The notes: generated from the sequence alone by a model not told the origin. Shown: positions 1-7,246, counted from the first letter of the stretch. The stretch is 11,152 nt of DNA from Candidatus Uhrbacteria bacterium RIFOXYA2_FULL_40_9 (GCA_001791615.1 MGEY01000013.1:294-11445), one strand, 5' to 3'. A program made the numbers and translations.

Positions 1-1
1 A

Positions 2-169
2 CCAATCCACGAGCGTATTGCCACACAATTCTTAGATCATGAAGAAGTTTCCATTGTAGCGATTGGTCGCTCTGGAGACTGGAATGGCGGACGCCAGCGA
101 GTCGATCATTTCTGTCGTACACCGACCACAGCCGTACGCACCCTTCAGGAACAATTCATTCGTCCCTAG
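2..169 (+). CDS. C-terminal end of an unrecognised protein (partial)
   Basis: An open frame enters from the left edge and stops at TAG 167-169, giving about 55 C-terminal residues. The visible part has an acidic stretch (LDHEEVSIVAIGRSGDW), then a GGRQRVDHFCRT segment, and ends in QEQFIRP. No family is recognised from this fragment. The reading frame is supported by the strong intrinsic terminator that starts 20 nt after the stop codon on the same strand. The start codon, full length and function lie outside the window. Confidence 0.6.
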   Translation, partial: PIHERIATQFLDHEEVSIVAIGRSGDWNGGRQRVDHFCRTPTTAVRTLQEQFIRP

Positions 170-188
170 TCTTTTTCTCCTTTCTCAT

Positions 189-215
189 GCCCCTTCCTAG
201 GGGCTTTTTCTTTTT
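189..215 (+). terminator. Intrinsic terminator of the left-edge gene
   Basis: GCCCC (189-193) pairs with GGGGC (200-204), and an extra T-A pair closes a TCCT loop. The stem is followed directly by TTTTTCTTTTTC. It lies 20 nt after the stop codon of the left-edge gene and is oriented for it. Confidence 0.8.
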
Positions 216-243
216 CAAACTTCCTTTCTCTATTTTCACAAAC

Positions 244-263
244 AAAAAAGCCGGCGAAACCGG
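244..263 (-). terminator. Probable intrinsic terminator of the permease gene
   Basis: Read on the minus strand, CCGG (263-260) and CCGG (254-251) form a short all-GC stem around a TTTCG loop, followed by C and six T. It lies about 40 nt downstream of the permease stop. The stem is only 4 bp, so strength is uncertain. The gap between permease and terminator also holds CCCTT/AAGGG complementarity, which could form a second hairpin. Confidence 0.55.
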
Positions 264-300
264 ATCTCCCTTCAACAAGGCTCTCAAAAAGGGTCTTTTC

Positions 301-1446
301 TTATAAAAGAATTCGTCCAACTTCCAGACAAATACCTGAAAGAAAAATCCCAATCAAAATCCAACTCACTAGGGAAGGAACGTGTAAACATTGATGGTGT
401 TCCTTTTCAAGTCCTTTTCTCATTTTTTGATACGTCATCACAATAAAAATTCCGATCATTCCACCAAACACAGCCCCGACAAATCCTACAAGCGAAATGA
501 ATTCCCGCAATCCAACGAGAAAAAGAAAAATGGGTACGCCAGCAGAAAGAATCCATGCAACAGGCTGAATCAATTTAAAGTCATACCGAAACATATTCTG
601 TAATTCCACTCCAATCAACATATACACAGAAAGGATTGTGAGTGAACCAAGTAGTGCAACCACAAACCCAAAAACACTTCCTAAAACAGGAACTAAACCA
701 TCAAATGCTGCTTCTGCAGTTTCAGGGCCAGTTACTCCGACAACGGCAAAAGAAAACAAAATATACAAAATTGTGATCACAGCCATTCCTGTAAGAATAA
801 CAGCTCCAATTTGAGAAGATCTTTTTCCTAAAACATCTTTTAATTCAGGCACAACGGCTGCTCCGGCCAAAGAAAACAATACAACACCATACGGCAACAA
901 GGCTTGCTTCCAATCTATGGTCAATAAATGTTCAACACGAAGATGAGGAAGAGAAGCAAGAATAATAAACGCAAAGAGAAAAAGAAGAAGACCAATAATC
1001 ACTACTTCAATTTTTGAGGCAAACTTTAGACCGCGATAAATAAAAAAACTTGCAACACCAGCCAAGGCAAAAGAGCTTGCAATTTCTGGAAGTCCAAACG
1101 AAGCCCCGATAAGCAAATGAAAAAATTGTCCTCCAACAATAATGTAAGCGAGCATAGCTCCCCACATGGAAGCCATTAAAGAAATCGTGGCTAAAATACT
1201 CCATCCTTTGCCAAGATAAAGACGTGTATACCCAACCAAGCGATGTTTCCCTTTTGTTTGCATCACCACTTCAGCGTACATAAGTTGTAAAAAAGTGAGC
1301 AAACCAGCCATCAAAAGTAAAATAAGCAAACCCAAAGAAAATCCACTGTGAGAAAACGCATAAGGGAGACCAAAAACTCCTACTCCAACAATTGAACCAA
1401 TCATCATTCCAATTGCACGAAAAAAAGTGATTTGGGAACGTGTCAT
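301..1446 (-). CDS. Aromatic/hydroxy amino acid permease family (HAAAP/APC) transporter
   Basis: This 381-residue, highly hydrophobic protein has roughly ten to eleven predicted membrane segments. The N-terminus carries the hallmark of secondary amino-acid permeases of the APC superfamily: a glycine-rich first helix (GMMIGSIVGVGVFGLPYAF, residues 13-31) followed by GFSLG, and a YAEVVMQTKGKHRLVGY loop after helix 2. This resembles the tryptophan/tyrosine permease (HAAAP) and SLC38-like families. It would move an amino acid across the cytoplasmic membrane, probably by ion symport; the substrate cannot be read from sequence. ATG 1446 is the furthest possible start, because an in-frame TGA lies just upstream. 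A GGAGA at 1465-1469 is 18 nt away, too far for a good ribosome site. The gene is divergent from dnaB and ends in its own probable terminator. Length is close to the family's usual about 400 residues. Confidence 0.85.
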   Translation of the reverse strand: MTRSQITFFRAIGMMIGSIVGVGVFGLPYAFSHSGFSLGLLILLLMAGLLTFLQLMYAEVVMQTKGKHRLVGYTRLYLGKGWSILATISLMASMWGAMLAYIIVGGQFFHLLIGASFGLPEIASSFALAGVASFFIYRGLKFASKIEVVIIGLLLFLFAFIILASLPHLRVEHLLTIDWKQALLPYGVVLFSLAGAAVVPELKDVLGKRSSQIGAVILTGMAVITILYILFSFAVVGVTGPETAEAAFDGLVPVLGSVFGFVVALLGSLTILSVYMLIGVELQNMFRYDFKLIQPVAWILSAGVPIFLFLVGLREFISLVGFVGAVFGGMIGIFIVMTYQKMRKGLEKEHHQCLHVPSLVSWILIGIFLSGICLEVGRILL

Positions 1447-1472
1447 AGAAACAAAATATCATTTTCTCCACA

Positions 1473-1481
1473 ATTATATCA
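1473..1481 (-). promoter_or_regulatory. Extended -10 promoter of the permease
   Basis: On the minus strand, TG-A-TATAAT (1481-1473) is a perfect extended -10. No convincing -35 lies 16-18 bp upstream, as expected when the TG extension is present. Transcription would start near 1466, giving a leader of about 20 nt before ATG 1446. Confidence 0.6.
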
Positions 1482-1503
1482 CACCTTCTCCAGAGTTCCT
1501 TCC

Positions 1504-1531
1504 TTGCTCACTTAAGAGAGCATGATAAGAT
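1504..1531 (+). promoter_or_regulatory. Promoter of dnaB, predicted near-leaderless
   Basis: TTGCTC (1504-1509) and TAAGAT (1526-1531) are 16 bp apart, with TG one base ahead of the -10. The predicted transcription start, around 1538, is only a few bases before ATG 1541. It would fall inside any protein begun at GTG 1532. Confidence 0.5.
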
Positions 1532-1540
1532 GTGCCTGTT

Positions 1541-3031
1541 ATGGCAACAGAACGTATTCCTCCACACAATCTTGAGGCAGAACAATCCCTTATTGGAAGT
1601 CTTTTGATTGATAAAGATTCTTTAGTAAGTGTTGCAGATCGTTTGAGTCCAGATGATTTTTATCGTGATTCTCATCGCTTGCTTTTTGATACGATTTTAG
1701 AATTGTTTGAACGCCACGAACCTATTGATATTCTCGCTTTGGGAAACCGATTGGAAGAAAGAGGAATCCTACAAAAAATTGGAGGTCGTGCGTACTTAGT
1801 AGAACTCAGTAATGCCGTTCCAACCTCAGCCCATGTGGTTCATTACGCAGAAATTATTCAAAAAAAAGCAACCTTGCGTCGTCTTCTTCAAGCGGCTTCA
1901 CAAATTACAAAATTAAGTTATGAAGAAGAAGAAGATATCGAAGCAACCCTTGATCTAGCAGAGCATGAACTTTTTAATGTTTCAGGAAAATTTAACAAAA
2001 ATTCTTTTGTTCCTATTCGTAGTGTTTTAAGTGGTGCCTTTGAACGTATTGATGAACTTCACCGCGAACGAGGAAAACTTCGAGGACTTGCCACAGGGTA
2101 CCCTGAATTAGATAGTCTCCTTGGAGGATTGCAAAAATCTGATCTGATCATTTTGGCTGCTCGTCCTTCGGTAGGAAAAACCTCTCTTGCCTTGGATATG
2201 GCACGACATGTGGGAGTAAAAGGAAAAGTACCGGTGGCACTCTTTTCTTTGGAAATGGCAAAAGAACAACTTGTTGATCGTATGATTTGTGCGCAAGGAA
2301 ATGTAGATTTGTGGAAATTGCGTACAGGACGTCTTTCTGATCGTGATGATGATTTCCCTCGTATTGGAAAAGCTCTTGGAGATTTGTCTGAAGCCCCTAT
2401 CTTCATTGATGATAATGCCATGCTAAACGTCATGCAGTTGCGTACAAAAGCACGACGTCTCAAAACCGAACACGGACTTGGTTTGATCATCATCGATTAC
2501 CTTCAGCTTATGGAAGGTCGTATGAGAGGAAATTCAGATAATCGTGTACAAGAGGTGGCAGAAATCTCAAGAGGATTAAAACAAATCGCTCGTGAACTCG
2601 ATATTCCCGTGGTTGCTTTAGCACAGCTCTCCCGTGCAGTTGAAGCCACAAAACCTGCCATTCCTCGTCTTTCTCATCTGCGTGACTCTGGTTCTATTGA
2701 GCAGGATGCAGACGTCGTAATGTTTTTATATAGAAAAGCTGTTGATCGTAATTATCAACCAGAAGATCTCTCTCCTGAGGAAAAAAATCTTGCAGAACTT
2801 CATATTGCAAAACATCGCAATGGACCTACAGGTGTGATTCGTCTTTTCTTTGATGGTCGACGTACTTCTTTCCTCAGTTTAGAAAGACGTCAACAAATCA
2901 CTCCTCCCGCAAATACAAGATCACAAATTCCTCCAAATTTTTCCCCAAAAACAACCATGATTCCTCCTCCTATAGATCCTTCTCCGGGAATGTCTCCTTC
3001 TCTTCCTTCGCACGAACTTCCAAGCCATTGA
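1541..3031 (+). CDS. dnaB: Replicative DNA helicase DnaB
   Basis: DnaB is the hexameric ATP-driven helicase that unwinds DNA at the replication fork. The N-terminal domain opens with PPHNLEAEQSLIGSLL (residues 7-22). A linker leads to the RecA-like motor with Walker A ARPSVGKTS (207-215, Lys213), SLEM motif (236-239), Walker B LIIIDYLQL (Asp319) and the conserved Gln of ALAQLSR (362). The arginine-finger segment is KHRNG (424-428). There is no intein. From ATG 1541 the protein is 496 residues, longer than the usual 450-470, because of a Pro/Ser-rich tail (about 451-496) beyond the motor. GTG 1532 is in frame and adds three residues. I prefer ATG 1541 because the -10 box ends at 1531 and DnaB proteins normally begin close to this sequence. 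No Shine-Dalgarno is visible. ybaB follows 51 nt after the TGA stop. Confidence 0.96.
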   Translation: MATERIPPHNLEAEQSLIGSLLIDKDSLVSVADRLSPDDFYRDSHRLLFDTILELFERHEPIDILALGNRLEERGILQKIGGRAYLVELSNAVPTSAHVVHYAEIIQKKATLRRLLQAASQITKLSYEEEEDIEATLDLAEHELFNVSGKFNKNSFVPIRSVLSGAFERIDELHRERGKLRGLATGYPELDSLLGGLQKSDLIILAARPSVGKTSLALDMARHVGVKGKVPVALFSLEMAKEQLVDRMICAQGNVDLWKLRTGRLSDRDDDFPRIGKALGDLSEAPIFIDDNAMLNVMQLRTKARRLKTEHGLGLIIIDYLQLMEGRMRGNSDNRVQEVAEISRGLKQIARELDIPVVALAQLSRAVEATKPAIPRLSHLRDSGSIEQDADVVMFLYRKAVDRNYQPEDLSPEEKNLAELHIAKHRNGPTGVIRLFFDGRRTSFLSLERRQQITPPANTRSQIPPNFSPKTTMIPPPIDPSPGMSPSLPSHELPSH

Positions 3032-3056
3032 AAACAGCCCTTTTTTCCCGTATGAT
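3028..3056 (+). promoter_or_regulatory. Sigma70-like promoter of ybaB-recR
   Basis: TTGAAA (3028-3033) and TATGAT (3051-3056) are separated by exactly 17 bp. The -35 box overlaps the dnaB stop codon. It gives ybaB-recR a start independent of dnaB, with a leader of about 20 nt that has no Shine-Dalgarno. Confidence 0.65.
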
Positions 3057-3082
3057 AAGAATCACAAATCTTAACTACCACT

Positions 3083-3382
3083 ATGTTCAATAAAATCAAA
3101 GCCATAAAAGATATTCGCACCCAAGCAAAAACCATGCAAAGTGAATTAGAGTTAATCGAAGAGCAAGGTCGTGCTGCGCACGGAAAGGTTGTTGTCTCTA
3201 TCAACGGAAATCAAAAAATTCTTTCTGTTCAAATTGATGATGATTTAATGAAAGATAAAGAAAAATTACAAGAAGCGATCAAAGAAGCAACAAATGAAGC
3301 CATAAAAAATGTTCAGAAAAAAATGGCTGTGAAAATGAAAGAAATGGGTGGACTTGATATGCTAAAAAATCTGAATATGTAA
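3083..3382 (+). CDS. ybaB: YbaB/EbfC family nucleoid-associated protein
   Basis: This is a 99-residue member of the YbaB/EbfC family, small dimeric DNA-binding proteins that coat the nucleoid and are usually encoded beside recR. The sequence shows the family layout: an N-terminal charged helix (about 1-30), a central beta section with GKVVVSINGNQKILSVQID (34-52), and a C-terminal helix (about 59-85) of alternating charged residues followed by a Met/Gly-rich end (KEMGGLDMLKNLNM). It is slightly shorter than the usual 105-110 residues. It has its own promoter, lacks a Shine-Dalgarno, and ends only 2 nt before recR, so the two are almost certainly co-transcribed. The usual upstream partner dnaX is absent here and dnaB takes its place. 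Confidence 0.93.
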   Translation: MFNKIKAIKDIRTQAKTMQSELELIEEQGRAAHGKVVVSINGNQKILSVQIDDDLMKDKEKLQEAIKEATNEAIKNVQKKMAVKMKEMGGLDMLKNLNM

Positions 3383-3384
3383 CT

Positions 3385-3993
3385 ATGCGTCGGTTCCCTG
3401 ACCCGATTCAAAATCTTGTTTCTTCTTTTTCACGATTACCTGGCGTGGGTCCGAAAACAGCGCTACGTTATGTTTATTCTCTACTCAAACAATCTAAAAC
3501 AGATGTTGAGATGATGGGAGTTGCGCTCCAAAGATTACATCAAGAAATTCGGATTTGCCCAAATTGTTTTACGTATACAGAAATGGAAATTTGTGATATT
3601 TGCCAAGATCAATCACGTGATCATGAGACAATTTGTGTGATTGAAGAATCTCGTGATATTGCCACGATTGAAGCCACAGACGAATACAACGGGTATTACC
3701 ATGTGCTTGGCGGAGTATTGAATCCTCTGGATGGTATTACTCCAGACACCTTGCGCATACGAGAATTGATCAAAAAAATTCAAAATGATTCTCGTGTAAA
3801 AGAAATTCTTCTGGCTCTTTCCCCTACCATTCAAGGAGAAACAACCATGATGTACCTGACAAAACAGTTAGAACCTTTGAATGTCCGTGTCACACGACTT
3901 GCACGAGGACTCCCCATCGGAGCCACCCTTGAATATGCCGATGAAATCACTCTCGGAGATGCCATTAAGGAAAGAAAAGCATCCAAATCTTGA
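3385..3993 (+). CDS. recR: Recombination protein RecR
   Basis: RecR acts with RecF/RecO in loading RecA at single-stranded gaps. At 202 residues it is full length. Domains in order: a helix-hairpin-helix (FSRLPGVGPKTALRY, 15-29), a four-Cys zinc finger (C58-x2-C61 and C70-x2-C73), a Toprim domain with acidic start CVIEESRD (84-91) and the segment YHVLGGVLNPLDGITPD (105-121), and the family hallmark LARGLPIGATLEYADEITL (172-190). The start at 3385 is 2 nt after the ybaB stop with no Shine-Dalgarno, which suggests translational coupling to ybaB. No hairpin terminator is visible after the TGA stop. Confidence 0.96.
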   Translation: MRRFPDPIQNLVSSFSRLPGVGPKTALRYVYSLLKQSKTDVEMMGVALQRLHQEIRICPNCFTYTEMEICDICQDQSRDHETICVIEESRDIATIEATDEYNGYYHVLGGVLNPLDGITPDTLRIRELIKKIQNDSRVKEILLALSPTIQGETTMMYLTKQLEPLNVRVTRLARGLPIGATLEYADEITLGDAIKERKASKS

Positions 3994-4014
3994 TCATTGA
4001 TTCTCTTTCTCAAA

Positions 4015-4023
4015 TGTGATAAA
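4015..4023 (+). promoter_or_regulatory. Possible extended -10 for the M23-like gene
   Basis: TG-T-GATAAA (4015-4023) has the TGn extension and 4 of 6 -10 matches. No good -35 is present. Transcription from it would begin near 4030 and include the Shine-Dalgarno at 4055-4060. Read-through from recR is the alternative. Confidence 0.35.
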
Positions 4024-4069
4024 TAAAACAACGCAAGACTTAAGCCGTTCACGTGGGAGGTATAGGACA

Positions 4070-4726
4070 ATGACTATGAAAGCATTACGTGAACATGCCA
4101 ATGACCCTATTTGGCATGATGGTGAGAGATCAAAGCTCACGTTCTTTTATCCTCTTCCACTCACTCCTTGGCAAGCTGGTCGATGGACGTTGAAAAACTG
4201 GAAGAAAATTGCCGAACACCACATGGTCGATCCTCTGCGAGCACCCTTAAGACTATTGGAGGGTATTCCTGAAACCGAACTTTATGAACTTGGTGGTTTC
4301 TGGTGCTGTCAAAGCCCGGATTCTCATATCAGTTGTTTCTTGCACGCGATTGATTTTCTTGTTCCTGATGGCACACCTGTCTTGGCTGCTCAGGATGGAA
4401 GAATTATTGAGCTTGTTGACTGCAATGATGAATGGGGTGATGAAAAAGATGAAAATGGCGAATATCTTCATCGTGATCACCTCAACTTTCTGACTGTACA
4501 TGTTGGCGGAATGGAACGCATACAATACTGTCATCTGGCAAAAGGTTCCGTTCGAACACTTGGTCTGGAAATTGGATCACTGATCAAAGCAGGTCAACTT
4601 ATTGGAAAAGTCGGAAAAAATGGTGTCACAGACAGAGACCATCTTCATTTCATTGTCTTTCGCGAAGATGTTGCCCATGAAAATCCTTTTGGGATAAAGA
4701 GTCTTATTCCTCAATTCCGCCGTTGA
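4070..4726 (+). CDS. M23 (LytM/lysostaphin-like) metallopeptidase domain protein, no signal peptide
   Basis: M23 enzymes are zinc endopeptidases that usually cut peptidoglycan cross-bridges. In this 218-residue protein the fold signatures are AIDFLVPDGTPVLAAQDG (93-110, Asp95), the YCHL segment (153-156, His155) and the HLH zinc pair (191-193). The usual first zinc ligand His, four residues before the Asp, is Leu91 here. His92 or His86 (in DSH) must take that role if the enzyme is active. Residues 1-75 match nothing I know and contain no signal peptide or membrane helix. Export is therefore unexplained, and a cytoplasmic or non-classically secreted role is possible. I chose ATG 4070 because GGGAGG (4055-4060) stands 9 nt upstream; an in-frame GTG at 4016 lies inside the presumed promoter. 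The gene ends in its own terminator. Confidence 0.85.
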   Translation: MTMKALREHANDPIWHDGERSKLTFFYPLPLTPWQAGRWTLKNWKKIAEHHMVDPLRAPLRLLEGIPETELYELGGFWCCQSPDSHISCFLHAIDFLVPDGTPVLAAQDGRIIELVDCNDEWGDEKDENGEYLHRDHLNFLTVHVGGMERIQYCHLAKGSVRTLGLEIGSLIKAGQLIGKVGKNGVTDRDHLHFIVFREDVAHENPFGIKSLIPQFRR

Positions 4727-4746
4727 ATTTCTCAGGGCGGTTTTTT
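4717..4746 (+). terminator. Intrinsic terminator overlapping the end of the M23-like gene
   Basis: CCGCC (4717-4721) pairs with GGCGG (4736-4740), and six T follow. The left arm lies in the last sense codons and the TGA stop is in the loop. Confidence 0.75.
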
Positions 4747-4766
4747 CTTATCAAACTCTCACACGT

Positions 4767-5234
4767 ATGACTTGGAAGAATACTCAAGAATGGCAACAAA
4801 TGCTTCAAGGCAAGAACTGTCCCATTTGTGAAGATATTCATTTAAAAGAAAACAAACACAGTTTTCTTATCAAAGAACTAGATCAAAGCTATGTTCGCCT
4901 TCCAAAAAATCAATCCTGTAATGGGTGGGTGATTGTTTTTCTCAAACGCCATGCCAATGAACTTTTCGAACTTGAAGATCAACAGCAAAGTACATTCATA
5001 AAAGAAATTGCTCATGTTGCAAAAGCCGTAAAGAAAGTTTTTGCTCCCATCAAAATCAACTACGCCATTTATGGAAACCTCTGTCCACATGTCCACTGTC
5101 ATATTCTCCCTCGTCAATTTGATGATGACCCACACACACCTATTAAAATGGATGAAACCGAACGGTTCCTGTCAGATGACGAATATCAAAAGATGATCAC
5201 ACAACTCCGAAAGGCACTTGCACAATCTTCTTAG
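4767..5234 (+). CDS. HIT-family nucleotide hydrolase/transferase
   Basis: This 155-residue histidine-triad protein carries the motif HVHCHIL at residues 108-114 (His108, His110, His112), preceded by YGNLCP and followed by PR, as in the Fhit/Hint and Ap4A-hydrolase branches. The central His110 is the expected nucleophile that attacks the alpha-phosphate of nucleotide substrates. An N-terminal CPIC (Cys18, Cys21) looks like half of a structural zinc site, which is common in this family. The exact substrate (AMP-lysine, Ap4A, adenylyl sulfate or other) cannot be told from sequence. ATG 4767 has no Shine-Dalgarno. TATCAA (4749-4754) is a weak -10 candidate 12 nt upstream, just after the terminator of the preceding gene. 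It ends at a strong bidirectional terminator shared with the convergent ABC gene. Confidence 0.88.
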   Translation: MTWKNTQEWQQMLQGKNCPICEDIHLKENKHSFLIKELDQSYVRLPKNQSCNGWVIVFLKRHANELFELEDQQQSTFIKEIAHVAKAVKKVFAPIKINYAIYGNLCPHVHCHILPRQFDDDPHTPIKMDETERFLSDDEYQKMITQLRKALAQSS

Positions 5235-5236
5235 TC

Positions 5237-5273
5237 AAAAAACCACCCTAAGCTTGTCAAAGGGTGGTTTTTC
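5237..5273. terminator. Bidirectional terminator between HIT and ABC genes
   Basis: AAAAACCACCCT (5238-5249) is a perfect inverted repeat of AGGGTGGTTTTT (5261-5272) around an 11-nt loop. The A-run and T-run give a U-tract in both directions. It serves the plus-strand HIT gene and the minus-strand ABC gene, whose stop codon is at 5274-5276. Confidence 0.9.
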
Positions 5274-7055
5274 TTATCCCCCAATGAATCCTCCCGCCTG
5301 AATTTCCCAAAGCTTTCGATAAAGACTTTTCTTTTTTCGTAAGAGTTGTTTGTGTGAACCAACATCAACCACTTTCCCCTGCTCCATCACCACAATCTGA
5401 TCCATTTTCATAATCGTGGAAAGGCGGTGTGCAATCACGATAGTCGTCTTTCCTTTCATGAGTTCACCCAAAGCTTCCTGAATCAACGACTCTGATTCAG
5501 AATCTAAACTAGAAGTTGCTTCATCAAGCACAAGGATTGGCGCATTTTTTAAAATGGCTCGAGCAATGGCAACACGCTGTCTTTCTCCACCAGACAATTT
5601 GATTCCCCGTTCTCCAACATAAGTTTCATATCCATCAGATAGATTTTCAATAAACTCATGACATCGTGCTTTCTTTGCTGCCTCAATCACTTCTTCATCA
5701 GTGGTATCTCGATTCCCATAGCGAATATTTTCCATTAAAGTTCGATGAAATAAAACCGGATCTTGTGGCACCACAGAAATAGATGATCGTAAACTCTCCA
5801 ACGTCACCTTCTTAATATCTTGCCCATCAATCAAAATATGGCCTGATTGAAGATCAAATAGACGCAGAAGAACTTTCCCAATGGTCGACTTTCCACTCCC
5901 AGAAGGACCAACTAAAGCATAACGTTTTCCTGCTTTAAAGGTCATAGAATACTTTTTCAAAACCGTTTGCCCTTTTTGATACCCAAAACGAACCTTCTCA
6001 AAAACAATCTGTGCTTGTGAAATCTTCAAAGGCTTTGCCCCTTTCACATCTCGAATTTCTGGCATCATTAAAAGAATTCCTGCTGATTCTTTTCCATTAG
6101 CAATTGCACGATAAATATTTCGAATAACTCGACCGAGACTCCACGTTTTACTGATGATTGTCATGAAATATCCCTGAATCAACGCAAAATCTCCAACAGT
6201 CAAAACACCTATTCTCCAATAATGCAGGGCTGTATAAAGCAAAACAAATTCTACAATAATCACGATCCCCGCTTGTGCAGCATCAGCAATTTCACTTAAT
6301 TGCCATGTTTTAATTGCCATTGCTGACCAGGCTCCTTGAACCTTCTTCAAACGTCCTTTTTCATGCTGAACCCCTGTAAACAATTTGATGTTCTCAAAAT
6401 TAGTAATCATGTCAGAAAATTCTCCTGCAGATTTTGAATCTGCTTCTGCCATAAGAATGTCATACTTCATTTTCCAACGCGAGTAGAAAAAATGCAGAAA
6501 GACCATGATAAGGGTCCCAACAAAAAGCACAAGAGCAATCATGGGCTCACGCAAATATAACACAATAAAACTTCCAAGAAGAGCAATGACCAAACCAGAA
6601 ATATTCCATACCAAAGCACCAAAAAGATCATCAAAAGCATCTCCAATACGAAAAATTCTTTTTACAAGTGAACCAGAAAAATTGTTTTGATAAAAACGAA
6701 CAGAGTGAGCAAAAAGGGCTAATGCCATGCTTCGACAAAGTTCTGTGATTGTTAACGGAACAAAATAGGAAGCAAGAACAGCGCTAAAACGCCAACAGAT
6801 CCAACTGAAAAAACTAATACCCACTAACGCTAATATATAAATAAAAAGTTGATGGATAAGTGTTTCAGGAACCAAAGAGAAATGATTTTTTGAAATTCCA
6901 TCAATAAATAGTTTATAGATATAAGGATGTACAATGTCTCCAAGCTGCGCAAAAATAACAAAAAATATAATGAGGAACATCATTCCCTTTCGTTTTTTTG
7001 CATGAGTCCAAAGGACACCAAGCAGTTGTCTGGTACTCACTTGAGGTTCCTCCAT
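5274..7055 (-). CDS. ABC exporter half-transporter (MsbA/multidrug type)
   Basis: This 593-residue protein fuses an N-terminal six-helix exporter domain (about 1-325) to a nucleotide-binding domain. Motifs in the ATPase part, counted from Met at 7055: Walker A GPSGSGKST (383-391), Q-loop VPQDP (Gln431), signature LSGGERQ (487-493), Walker B ILVLDE (507-512), D-loop SSLDSE and the switch His of IVIAHRLS (543). All catalytic residues are intact. Such half-transporters dimerise in the cytoplasmic membrane and export lipids, drugs or peptides; the cargo is unknown. The frame stays open upstream to 7166, but that extension would run across a terminator, this gene's promoter and another small gene. 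ATG 7055, immediately downstream of an extended -10 and followed by the MEEPQVSTRQLL sequence, is preferred. There is no Shine-Dalgarno, so translation is probably leaderless. Confidence 0.93.
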   Translation of the reverse strand: MEEPQVSTRQLLGVLWTHAKKRKGMMFLIIFFVIFAQLGDIVHPYIYKLFIDGISKNHFSLVPETLIHQLFIYILALVGISFFSWICWRFSAVLASYFVPLTITELCRSMALALFAHSVRFYQNNFSGSLVKRIFRIGDAFDDLFGALVWNISGLVIALLGSFIVLYLREPMIALVLFVGTLIMVFLHFFYSRWKMKYDILMAEADSKSAGEFSDMITNFENIKLFTGVQHEKGRLKKVQGAWSAMAIKTWQLSEIADAAQAGIVIIVEFVLLYTALHYWRIGVLTVGDFALIQGYFMTIISKTWSLGRVIRNIYRAIANGKESAGILLMMPEIRDVKGAKPLKISQAQIVFEKVRFGYQKGQTVLKKYSMTFKAGKRYALVGPSGSGKSTIGKVLLRLFDLQSGHILIDGQDIKKVTLESLRSSISVVPQDPVLFHRTLMENIRYGNRDTTDEEVIEAAKKARCHEFIENLSDGYETYVGERGIKLSGGERQRVAIARAILKNAPILVLDEATSSLDSESESLIQEALGELMKGKTTIVIAHRLSTIMKMDQIVVMEQGKVVDVGSHKQLLRKKKSLYRKLWEIQAGGFIGG

Positions 7056-7065
7056 AATTACGTTT

Positions 7066-7094
7066 AGTATAACAAAAAACACATCGCAGTTGAA
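7066..7094 (-). promoter_or_regulatory. Promoter of the ABC exporter gene
   Basis: On the minus strand, TG-T-TATACT (7074-7066) is a strong extended -10, with a weak TTCAAC -35 (7094-7089) at 17 bp spacing. The -35 lies in the loop of the upstream terminator hairpin and the T-run is in the spacer. The -10 ends 10 nt before ATG 7055, which predicts a leader of only about 3-5 nt. Confidence 0.65.
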
Positions 7095-7102
7095 GCGATG
7101 TG
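7074..7102 (-). terminator. Intrinsic terminator of the small Cys-rich gene
   Basis: Read on the minus strand, CACATCGC (7102-7095) and GCGATGTG (7087-7080) form a perfect 8-bp stem around TTCAACT, followed directly by six T. The only transcript this can end on the minus strand begins in the 7118-7290 region, which supports a real gene there. Confidence 0.85.
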
Positions 7103-7117
7103 AAGAAACATTATTAC

Positions 7118-7246
7118 CTATCGACAACCATGACAACTTGAACACTGCCGACAGACAGTATGCCATCCCTGACGAATGGCCGAAAGAACGAAATCGAGAC
7201 CATGCGGAGCACGGCGAAATACAGGCTTGACGTAGGGTCTTCGCAT
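7118..7246 (-). CDS. Small Arg-rich protein with C-terminal CxxCxxCxxC array (42 aa)
   Basis: I do not recognise this gene. ATG 7246 opens 42 codons to TAG at 7120-7118. AAAGGA (7258-7253) lies 6 nt before the ATG, an ideal Shine-Dalgarno. A promoter lies at 7305-7277, and a strong intrinsic terminator begins 15 nt after the stop. The product starts MRRPYVKPVFRRAPHG, has a short hydrophobic stretch (LDFVLSAI), and ends with Cys32, Cys35, Cys38 and Cys41 spaced every third residue (CRQCSSCHGC). It has seven Arg, one Lys and one Asp, so it is strongly basic. The even Cys spacing could bind zinc or an iron-sulfur cluster, or could be the core of a modified peptide. The same transcript also has internal hairpins (CATGCG/CGCATG at 7247-7242 and 7206-7201; GCCAT/ATGGC at 7180-7176 and 7166-7162), so a structured RNA is the main alternative. 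Confidence 0.6.
   Translation of the reverse strand: MRRPYVKPVFRRAPHGLDFVLSAIRQGWHTVCRQCSSCHGCR

Noticed and set aside
2059..2493. 144-codon frame antisense to dnaB
   Set aside because: It mirrors a conserved coding region on the other strand, has no promoter or ribosome site, and its product is unlike any known protein.
4016..4069. GTG start for the M23-like gene
   Set aside because: It lies within the probable -10 region and lacks a Shine-Dalgarno, whereas ATG 4070 has GGGAGG at 9 nt.
7056..7166. Upstream in-frame extension of the ABC exporter by 37 residues
   Set aside because: It would run through a strong terminator, the ABC promoter and the opposite-frame Cys-rich gene. The added residues are not exporter-like, and ATG 7055 sits just after an extended -10.
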